From NCBI RefSeq assembly GCF_002776525.5, contig NC_045439.1, forward strand, positions 121,115,300-121,179,299: a stretch of 64,000 nt of DNA. Direction: 5' to 3'. This DNA is from Piliocolobus tephrosceles (taxonomy: Eukaryota > Chordata > Mammalia > Primates > Cercopithecidae). Made by a program: the position numbers and the translations under genes. Under the pieces are notes generated by a model. It made no database searches and was not told the origin of the DNA. It saw only the letters and a list, made by a program, of their open reading frames with translations. Positions 56,270 through 64,000 of the stretch are shown here, one piece after another (position 1 is the stretch's first letter; the number at the start of each line of letters is the position of its first letter).

Positions 56270-58140
56270 AGCCTTCTCAACATACAGGTCAAATGTAATT
56301 TCTATCAAAATTCCAGCAAGAGAATTTGTAGATGTAGACAAGATTATTGTAAAATGTATATGGAAAGGCAAAGGAACTCGAATAGATACAATCATTTTGA
56401 TAAAGAATAAAGCAAGAATTATTCCAGTCGATTTCAAAATATATCGCTACAGTAATCAAGGCTACATGGCACTGGTGTTAAAATAGACACATAAATCGAT
56501 GGAACAGAATAGAGAACCCAAAATAGACCCATACAAATATGTGCAGTTTATTTTTTACAAAGGTGCAAAAGCAATTCAATGGAGGAAAAATAACTTTTCA
56601 ACAATGGTGTTGAAACAATTGGACATCCACAGGTCAAAAAGATGGACATGGGCCTAAGCTTCAACATTAAATTAAAATTAACTCAAAAAGTATTAGCCTG
56701 GGCAACATGGTGAAACCTCATCTCTAAAAAAAAAAAAATACAAAAAAATTAACCAGGCGTTGTGGCATGTGCCTGTGATCCCAGCTACTCAAGAGGCTGA
56801 GGTGGGAGGGTGGCTTTAATGTAGGAAGTCAAGACTGCACCCCAGTCTGGGTGACAGCGAAAGGCCCTGTCTGAAGAAAATAAATAAAATAAAATAAAAT
56901 AAAAACAAAAATAATTAAAGTATTAAAGATTTAAGTGAAATTTTAAAAGTATAAAACTTTTAGAAAAAAAGTAATAAGAGAAAGTCTTCAGAATCTAAGA
57001 CTAGGTAAAGAATTTTTGGATTTGACATGATCCATAAAAGAAAAGATTGATAAATTGGATTTCATCAAAATTTCAAACTTTTGCTCTATGAAAGATTCTA
57101 TGGAAAGGATGAAGAGACAAGCTTCAGAATAGGAGAAAATATTTGCAAAAATGTATCTGGCAAAGGACTAGTATCTACAATATATAAAGTATTCTAAAAA
57201 CTTAAAGAAAAACCCAATTAGAAAATGAACAAAAGACATAAACAGACATACTAATAAATATGGTATACAGGTGGCAAATAAGTACATTATAAGATATTTC
57301 ACATCATTAACTGGCAGGGAAATGTAAATTAAAACTACAATGAGATATCATTATACATCTATTAGAATGGCTAAAATAAAAAATTGTTATAACACCAAAT
57401 GCTGACAAGAATGTGTAGAAACTGGATCACTCATACATTGCTGGTGGGAATGTAAAATGCTACAGACACTCTGGAGATTATTTTGGCAGCTTCCTAAAAA
57501 ACTAAATATGTAACTGTCATAAAATCCAGGAATTGCCCTCTCCAGCTTTTAGCCGGGGCGTCGGGGGTATGGTAAAAAACTTCCATCTGTAAAAAAAAAC
57601 CTATACATAGATATTTTTAGCTACTTTACTTGTAATAGCCTAAAACTGAGTACAGCCCTGATGTCCTTCCATGAGTAAACAGTTATACAAAAATCTGGTA
57701 TATCCATACGTGCAATACTACTCAGCAAGAAAAAGGATTGCGTGAACTATTGATACACGCAACAACTTGAATGAATGTCTGGAGAATTATGATGAGCCCA
57801 AAAAGCCAGTCCCAAAAGGATAGGTACTGTATGAGCCCATTTATATAACATTCTTGAAATGACAAAATACTAGAAATGGAGAACAGGTTGGTGATTGCCT
57901 GGGGCGAAGAATGAGCTTGGGAATCGGTAAGAAAGAAGGACGAATGCTATAAAAGAATGTTACAAGAATCTTTGTGATGAAAGTTCTCTGCATCTTGACT
58001 GTATCAGTATCAATATCTTGGTTGTAATATTGTTCTAAAGTTCTGTAAGATATTAGCATTGGAGGAAAGTAAGGATATATGAGATTTCTCTGTATTATTT
58101 CTTAGAACTGTGGGTAAATCTACAATCATCTCAAAATGAT
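56270..58140 (+). mobile_element. Ancient L1M, ORF2 3' half and 3' UTR
   Basis: Sense words in order: 'tttctatcaaaattccagcaag', 'tggaaaggcaaaggaactcg', 'tggaacagaatagagaaccc', 'gatttcatcaaaatttc', 'cattgctggtgggaatgta' and 'ggtgattgcctggggc'. No open frame survives. An Alu fragment interrupts it. Confidence 0.75.
56696..56916 (+). mobile_element. Alu fragment, 5'-truncated (AluJ/FRAM-like)
   Basis: It runs from 'gcctgggcaacatggtgaaac' to an AAAAT-type tail, with a deletion in the right arm. Flanking aaagtatta is at 56687-56695 and 56917-56925. Confidence 0.85.
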
Positions 58141-58317
58141 GTTTGGTTTTATATATATATATACACTTATGTGTGTGTAATTATAATTTTATACCTAAAG
58201 AAATATATATGTTTAGTTTACATAAAATATTTCTAAAAGAATTAATAATATAAACTATGACCTTGAGTTGTTATAGAAATGAGGATCATAGTAGCTATGC
58301 ATATTTTTTCCTTGTTG

Positions 58318-58356
58318 GGTGTGCATGTGTGTGTGTATGTATATGTGTATGTGTAC
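58318..58356. repeat. Imperfect (GT)n microsatellite
   Basis: GTGT with CA, AT and TA interruptions. Confidence 0.85.
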
Positions 58357-58683
58357 AAATTATTAAGTTATTGCCTACCAGTTCCAAAGCTACTCTTCTC
58401 TCTGCTTTATGTTTCTGGAACTGGGACTTCACAAATCACACTTCTACTTTCCTAACTTAAGCTTTCCCTCTTAAGCTCCACCAACACAGGGAAACTAAAA
58501 GACAAAAGGAGAATAAAGGAATTTCCTCCTTCTCATTTGCTTTCTGTGGGCTTCTCTGTTCCATGTCCTTCTGGGCATCACACAATAACAAGTCTTCTCC
58601 ATCTAAGAGTATCAAGGCCTTCCAGTAGCAGCAGCTGAATTCAATTTGCGTGTTTTCCAATCCTTGCAAAACCGGTCACATTG
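58357..58683. other. Unassigned non-coding DNA
   Basis: Nothing recognised. Confidence 0.4.
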
Positions 58684-58896
58684 AACTGGTGTCAGCAAAC
58701 TTTTGCTATAAAGGACCACATAGTAAATATTTCAAGCTTTGCAGTCCATTCATTCATATAGCAACTACTCAACCCTGCTGTTGTAGCAACAACTGTAGAT
58801 AATATTTCACTAAATATGCATGGCAAGTATAACTTTATTTTTGGACACTGAAATTTTAATCTTCTATGAATTTTATGTGTCACAAAATATTATTAT
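58684..58896 (+). mobile_element. hAT-Charlie type MITE, left part
   Basis: 'ggtgtcagcaaacttttgctataaagg', 'ccacatagtaaatatttcaagctttgc', 'gcaactactcaaccctgc' and 'aactttatttttggacactgaaatttt' match a common hAT-type element. I am sure of the consensus but not of the formal name. Confidence 0.7.
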
Positions 58897-59502
58897 CATT
58901 ATAAGTGAAATTGTGCCCCTCAAAAAGATATGTTTTACTTGTAACCTCCTATGTCTGTGATTGTGACTGTATTTGGAAATGAGGTCACTGCAGATAATCA
59001 AATTAAGGTGAGGTCATTAGGGTGGCCCTAATCCAATATGACTGGTATCCTTCCTTTTACTTTTCTTTTTTTTCTCTTTTTTTAAGAAATGGGGTCTTGC
59101 TATGTTGCCCAGGCCAGTCTTGAACTCCTGGGCTCAAGTGTTCCTTCCTCCTCTACCTCCTAAAGTCCTGCAATTACAGGCATGAGCCTTCATGCCCAAG
59201 CAAGTGGTATCCTTACAAGAGAAAAATGTTGCAAAGACATGGACACAGAAAGGAGTTCGTTCTGTGAAGATGGAAGCCAAGATTGAAGCAATCAGCTACA
59301 AGCCAAGGACTGATTGCCACCTCTGGAAACTAGAAAAAGTCAAGGAAGGAGTCTACCTAGAATCTTAGGGGAATCATCGCCCTGTTGCTAACTCTATTTT
59401 GGATTTCTAGTTCCCAGAACTGTACGAGAGTAAATTTCTGTTGTTTTAAGTCATGTAATTTGTGGTATTTTGTTACAAGTGGCCCTAGGAAACTAATACC
59501 CT
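58897..59502 (+). mobile_element. MLT1: MLT1-type MaLR LTR inside the hAT element
   Basis: 'gtgaaattgtgcccctcaaaaag', 'gactgtatttggaaatgaggtc', 'ggtggccctaatccaatatgac', 'ctacaagccaaggac', 'agttcccagaactgtacgag' and 'tggccctaggaaactaatac' follow MLT1C/D order. An antisense Alu monomer is inserted in it. Confidence 0.82.
59053..59204 (-). mobile_element. Alu monomer, antisense, inside MLT1
   Basis: T-rich tail, then 'ggggtcttgctatgttgccc', 'cttgaactcctgggctcaag' and 'aattacaggcatgagcc'. A perfect 10-bp duplication, tggtatcctt, is at 59043-59052 and 59205-59214. Confidence 0.85.
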
Positions 59503-59612
59503 TATTCTTTTATTTTTTATTCAATGTTTTAAAAACATAAAAAACCATTCTTAACTCCCAGGTCATACAAAACAGGTAGAAGGCTGGATTGGGCCTATAG
59601 GCACCTGACCCC
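59503..59612 (+). mobile_element. hAT-Charlie type MITE, right part
   Basis: It resumes with 'ttaaaaacataaaaaaccattcttaactcccaggtc' and 'ggctggattgggcctatagg', the expected continuation of the element split at 58896. Confidence 0.65.
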
Positions 59613-60189
59613 CACCTCAAAACATCAACATCTGCCAAGCAATGCCCATACAGTCTGTTTTAGACCCACACTACTACATTCTAAGAATTTCAATCTCTTC
59701 CCTTTTCCTCCACCCTGAGGGAAAGGTAGATGCTTCTGTAATTGCTACTTATATTACACTTGCTATTCTCTCTTTCCTCTTCAGTTACCTAGCTAATAAC
59801 TTTATACCTAGTTAACAATTATTTATGTTAAATTTTCTCTGTTAAAATAATTGTGTGGTTTTTTTCCTGGCTGGATGCTGACAGATATAATTTTCTTCTG
59901 AAAAGATTATTCAAGATTTTATATGAAGTACATTGACCTTTAAGGCTTTTGGGATGCCATGGTAATTATTAAGTTTGATTTTAGGTAATTAAGTTTGATT
60001 TTAGGTAATTGAGACAACTCTTTGCAGAGCTGAAATCCCTGACACAGAAATTGCATACTTTATTTGTCACAAACTTTAATTAATAATCATTCTTGCTTTA
60101 ATAGATTCATTCCTCTGAGGACCCTCAAGTACTTCAGAAGAACTAAAAAATGAATACCGTGTTACACCGAAGAAGAAATAAAAGCTGCC
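59613..60189. other. Unassigned; contains a perfect 20-bp tandem duplication
   Basis: aagtttgattttaggtaatt occurs at 59971-59990 and 59991-60010. Otherwise unrecognised. Confidence 0.6.
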
Positions 60190-61060
60190 AGTGTCTTTAG
60201 AAGTTAAACAGACACCTGTTCTTTGACCCACCAATCCCATCCTAGGTACTTACCCAAGAGAAACAAAAACATGTATTTACAAAAAGACTTGTACAAAATG
60301 TTCAAAGCAGCCTTATTCATAACAGCCAAAATCTGAAACAACCCAAATGTCCATCAATAGGCTAATGAATAAGCAAACTGAAATATAACCATGCAATGAA
60401 ATACTACTCCATCAATAAAAAGGAATGAACTTCTGATACACAAAACAATGTAAATAAACTTTAGGAACATTATGTTGAATAAAATAAAAGACACCAAAGA
60501 ATATACATAATTTTGTTTATATGAAGTCCAAGAACAGATAAAAATAATCTGTGATGATGGAAATCAGAAGAATGGTTGACTTAGGGTAAAAGAGGAATGT
60601 TGACTGGAAAAGGGCAAGAGGGAAGTTTTGGGGTGATAGAAATACATCCTAGTTGGGATAAGGATGAAAGAGGCTTATATATTTGTCAAAACTCATTGAC
60701 ATGCACTTTATTTTTTTAGATGAGGTCTTACTCTGTCTCTCAGGCTGGAGTGCAGTGGCACGATCACTGCTCACTGCAGCCTCAACCTCTGGGGTTCAAG
60801 CGATCCTCTCACCTCAGCCTTCTCAATAGCTGGGACCACAGATGTGCACCACCACACCCGGCTAATTCCTTTACTGTTTGTGGAGATGGGATCTGCCTAT
60901 GTTGCCTGGGCTATTCTTGAACACCTGGGCTCAAGCAAACCTCCCACCTCAGCCTCCCAAAGTGCTGGGATTACAGGCATCAGCCACTGTGCCCAGTTAA
61001 TTTGCACTCTTAATAGGTGTATTCCACTTTATGTAAATTTTACTTTAAAAGAGTAAGAAT
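60190..61060 (+). mobile_element. L1M 3' end split by an antisense Alu
   Basis: 'ttgacccaccaatcccatcc', 'aacagccaaaatctgaaac', 'gaatggttgacttagggtaa' and 'aaactcattgacatgcac', then after the Alu 'gtgtattccactttatgtaaattttac'. This is a typical L1M 3' UTR. Confidence 0.7.
60708..60998 (-). mobile_element. AluJ-type element, antisense
   Basis: 'gatgaggtcttactctgtctctc' to 'ggcatcagccactgtgccc'. It is diverged, with J-type words ('acctgggctcaagcaaacctcc'). Confidence 0.87.
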
Positions 61061-61770
61061 AATAAAAGAAAAAAAAAAACTAAGGCATAGGTGAATCTCT
61101 AATTTTCAGACCTGAAATCCATAGCATAACCTTTGGAATTATAGACTAAGCCTTTAGAAGGCAAGCACTAAAACTATCTTGTTTGTTATATATCTAATTT
61201 AACATGCTGTAACATATCTATTGATCCAATAGGTGTTCATATTAGAAGTATGAGCACGTTTCAAACATATAAAGTAGGTATCACTTCCAAATAAAATCTA
61301 CGTAAGTAGTTCAAGTTTTCACCCTTCCTTTTTTTACAGTATAAAAGATTCTGAGGGTTTTTTTTTTTTTTTTTTTCCTCACCAGATTTTGATTCCCAGC
61401 AAGCATCACCAATATCCAATAACTCATTGAAGGAAAATATTCTTCCTTTGGGAAAAGACTAAAATTAAATACTTTTCATCTACCTAAAAATCATTACAAT
61501 GGCATCAAAATGTGAATAATTTAATCTGTTCATAAAATGTTGCCTACCACTGACAGTGCTTGGCTCTATGTTCAGATTGACCCAATTTAAGAATTTCTAG
61601 ACACAAAAAATTTCAAGTTGAAAAGTGGTCACAACAGTCACCTTTTCAAGTCTAGTTCACAGACATTATGAGTAATCTTTTTGCAATGTCAAGCCATTTT
61701 GGCATAGCATTTGCCTTCTGTCATGAACGACTAAGTGTTCCTTTTCTTTGTTTACCTTACTTTTAATTAA
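61061..61770. other. Unassigned non-coding DNA
   Basis: A T run of about 21 bp lies at 61358-61378. No element is recognised. Confidence 0.4.
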
Positions 61771-61790
61771 ACAAATAACATATTGTTGGG

Positions 61791-61930
61791 GGCTGGGCAC
61801 AATGACTAACACCTGTAGTCCCAGCACTTTGGGAAGCCAAGATGGTCAGATAGCTTGAGATTAGGGGTTCAAGACCAACCTGACCAACACAGTGAAAATC
61901 CATCTCTACAAAAAAAAAAAAATCCGAATA
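61791..61930 (+). mobile_element. Alu left monomer (FLAM-like)
   Basis: 'ggctgggcacaatgactaac' to 'ccatctctac' plus a run of A. A roughly 20-bp duplication with two differences flanks it (61771-61790 and 61931-61951, ending catattgttggg). Confidence 0.85.
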
Positions 61931-61951
61931 ACAAAATAGCATATTGTTGGG

Positions 61952-62309
61952 TGTGTGTGCATGTAACTTGAAACAACCCAAGTGCTTATTAATAAGAGAA
62001 TTAATGAAATAATTATGGAAACGTAGCTTTTTTCTTAATGAGATACCTTTAAATGTGGTGGCATGAAAAATTTTCCTGGATATATTAAGTTGTTAAAAAG
62101 GAAGTCACAGAAAGAGAGGCATAGTATGATCATATTATGTTCAAAAATCTGTAACTGTGTAAAATAATGTGTGTAAATATTATCAAAGGAATAAAGAAAA
62201 CATTTAGAAGGATCCATCTACACTGTTAAAGTGGTTAACTAGAAAGAAATGTTAAAAAGAAGGTGTACACAAAAGGATTTGCACTTGAATTTTATAAACA
62301 GCACATAAA
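61952..62309. other. Unassigned non-coding DNA
   Basis: Possible trace of old L1 3' end ('caacccaagtgcttattaa' near 61975), not firm. Confidence 0.35.
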
Positions 62310-62385
62310 TCCAGTTTCGGGAACAATGCTTGATACAAAGTAGATAACAAATAGTTGTTGAATGAATTAATAGATTACTTAAGGA
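62310..62385 (+). repeat. L2 3' end, sense
   Basis: 'acaatgcttgatacaaagtag' and 'aatagttgttgaatgaatta' form the L2 terminal signature. Confidence 0.5.
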
Positions 62386-62519
62386 ATCAATGGCTTCTAT
62401 AACTTTAAAACAAAACAATTATATAAAAAAACACAAATAAGTAAAACAAATAGAAACCATCTAAAATCTGCTCCCCAAAGAACTGTTGTTTACATTTTGG
62501 CATATACATATAGCCCAAT

Positions 62520-62800
62520 GTTTTTATTTTTAATTTTCAAAACTTGTATATATTTATGGTGTGCAATATGATGTTTCAATATATGCACACATTGTGGAAT
62601 GGCTAAATCAAGCTCATTAACAGATCTATTACCTTACATACTTTTCTTTTGTGTATGTGATAAGAGATCTAAAATCTACTCTAAGCAATTTTCAGCAATG
62701 TTAATAAGTATACAACATATTATTAACTATACTCATCATGTTGTTCAATAGATCCCTTGAACTTATTCCTCCCATTGAAATGAAATTTTGAATTCTTTGT
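62520..62800 (-). mobile_element. L1 3' UTR fragment, antisense
   Basis: 'gtatatatttatggtgtgcaatatgatg', 'gctcattaacagatctatta' and 'cccttgaacttattcctccca' are reverse-strand words of an L1 3' UTR. Confidence 0.65.
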
Positions 62801-62842
62801 ATCCAATATTTTTCTTTTAAATACACAATATTAAAGCACCAA

Positions 62843-63041
62843 GCCAGGCATGTAGCACAAGCCTATAATCTTAGCACTTTGGGAGGCAAAGACAGGTGCA
62901 TCTCTTGAGGTCAGGAGTTCGAGACCAGTCTGGCCAACATGGTGAAACCCCATCTCTACAAAAAATACAAAAATTATCCAGGCGTGGTGGCACACACTTG
63001 CATTCCCAGCTACTCAGAAGGCTGAGGTGGGAGGATGACCT
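62843..63041 (+). mobile_element. Alu (S/J), left part, split by an LTR
   Basis: 'gccaggcatgtagcacaagcc' to 'gctgaggtgggaggatgacc'. It is continued at 63522. Confidence 0.87.
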
Positions 63042-63521
63042 TGAGGAAAGAGAGAGACCCTCTCATATTGTTTTATATTGTTTTATACTCAGTACCTATT
63101 TTAAGAAAAAAACAAGGAAGTAAAACCAAAGACAGGCAGCCCGGCGCCAGGCCCGAAACCAGGACTAGGCCTGCCTGACCTAAACCCAGTAGTTAAAAAT
63201 CAATTCATAACTTAGAAACCGATGTTATTCATAGATTCCAGACATTGTATAGAAGAACATTGTGAAACTCCCTGCCCTGTTCTGTTTCACTCTGACCACC
63301 GGTGCATGCAGCCCCTGTTATGTACCCCCTGCTGGCGCAAACCATTCATGACACTTTCATGTGAAATCTTTAGCGTTGTGAGCCCTTAAAAGGCACAGAA
63401 ATTGTGCACTCAGGGAGCTCAGATTTTAAGGTAGTAGCTTGCCGATGCTCCCAGTTGAATAAAGTCCTTCCTTCTAAAACTCAGTGTCTGAGAGGTTTTG
63501 TCTGCGGCTCGTCCTGCTACA
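63042..63521 (+). mobile_element. Solo ERV1-class LTR inserted in an Alu
   Basis: A 480-bp unit from 'tgaggaaagagagagaccc' to 'gctcgtcctgctaca' (TG...CA). Flanks acct and acca are consistent with a 4-bp duplication with one change. There is a TATA-like 'cccttaaaagg' near 63385 and a polyadenylation signal 'gaataaag' near 63458. No internal retroviral sequence is present. Family not named with certainty. Insertion into an Alu shows that it is primate-age or younger. Confidence 0.8.
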
Positions 63522-63618
63522 ACCAGAGCCCAGGAGGTAGAGGTTACAGTAAGCTGTGATCATGCCACTTCATTTCAGACTAGGCAACAGAGTGAGACCC
63601 GTCTCCAAAAAAAAAAAG
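63522..63618 (+). mobile_element. Alu (S/J), right part
   Basis: 'gagcccaggaggtagaggttac' to 'gagacccgtctcc' plus an A run: the right-arm end of the Alu begun at 62843. Confidence 0.85.
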
Positions 63619-63677
63619 ATAAAACAAAATGCACAAAATTGTCGCTTTCCCCAATCAAAAATATACCAGGGTATCTG

Positions 63678-63708
63678 TCTTTTCTTTCTTTCTTTCTTTT
63701 TTTTTTTT
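63678..63708. repeat. (TTTC)n and T-run Alu tail
   Basis: TTTC units then a T run form the reverse-strand tail of the next Alu. Confidence 0.9.
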
Positions 63709-63987
63709 GACAGAGTTGCACTCTGTTGCCCAGGCTGGAATGCAGTGATGCGATCTCAGCTCACTGTAACCTCCGCCTCCCAGGTTCAAGCGATTCTCCT
63801 GCCTCAGCTTCCCAAGTAGCTGGAATTACAGGCATGTGCCACTACACCCAGCTAATTGTTGTATTTTTAGTAGAGACAGGGTTTCACAATGTTGGCCAGG
63901 CTGGTCTTGAACTCCCGACCACCAGAGATCTGCCTGCCTCGACCTCCCAAAGACTGGGATTACAGGCGTGAGCCACCGTGCCCAGCC
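63709..63987 (-). mobile_element. AluS, antisense
   Basis: 'gacagagttgcactctgttgcc' to 'gtgagccaccgtgcccagcc'. Flanks accagggtat (63665-63674) and accaaggtat (63988-63997) form the duplication with one difference. It lies complete within the window edge. Confidence 0.92.
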
Positions 63988-64000
63988 ACCAAGGTATGTT

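Noticed and set aside
1..64000. tRNA, rRNA or snRNA genes
   Set aside because: No intact A/B-box tRNA fold, U6-like or 5S-like sequence was recognised by eye outside Alu elements; a tRNAscan/Infernal run would be decisive.

Overview
The window is repeat-dense, AT-rich primate nuclear DNA with no host gene that I can support. Two AluY copies (3938-4232, 32082-32363) share right-arm changes that I associate with Old World monkey AluYRa elements: 'gcgaggtggcgg', 'ggcgtaaacccggg' and 'gagctgagatccggccactg'. The full-length L1 also looks like the Old World monkey L1 lineage rather than human L1PA1. I infer a macaque- or baboon-like cercopithecoid, in an intergenic or deep intronic segment. No spliced exons, CpG island outside LTRs, tRNA, rRNA or CRISPR array was seen.

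Layout. 1-5.4 kb: old L2, MIR and L1M debris, a twin-primed L1, and an older L1 3' end carrying two Alus. 5.4-15 kb: sparse old MIR and L2 plus a solo MER11-type LTR (8288-9370) and a MER20. 15.9-16.9 kb: 5'-truncated L1. 19.4-25.6 kb: three LTRs (an ERV1-class solo LTR, LTR12/HERV9, MST), two Alus and microsatellites. 25.6-29.5 kb: nothing recognised beyond a weak L2 match. 29.5-33 kb: an ancient L1M split by an MLT2A-type LTR and two Alus. 33.5-42.3 kb: an older L1 split by a young full-length L1 (34692-40880). 42.3-55 kb: old fragments, a short young L1 inside a MER5A, a 10-N assembly gap with duplicated flanks, two more L1 3' ends and an antisense THE1 LTR. 55-64 kb: an L1M, a three-layer nest (hAT, then MLT1, then Alu monomer), more Alus, and a solo ERV LTR inside an Alu.

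The only long coding regions are those of the young L1. ORF1 (35707-36723, 338 codons) is intact. ORF2 (36787-40613) has the exact length of a 1275-codon ORF2 minus one base: a single-base deletion after an A7 run breaks the endonuclease domain at codon 71. The last cysteine of the C-terminal CCHC motif is also replaced by tyrosine. The element has a 16-bp target-site duplication and a poly(A) tail.

I found no undescribed gene system. The best second looks are the L1 frameshift on a slippery A-run, its truncated antisense ORF0, the false assembly gap, and two clusters of inverted repeats near 51.1 and 55.1 kb. Family names come from pattern memory, not a library search, so old fragments have approximate borders.
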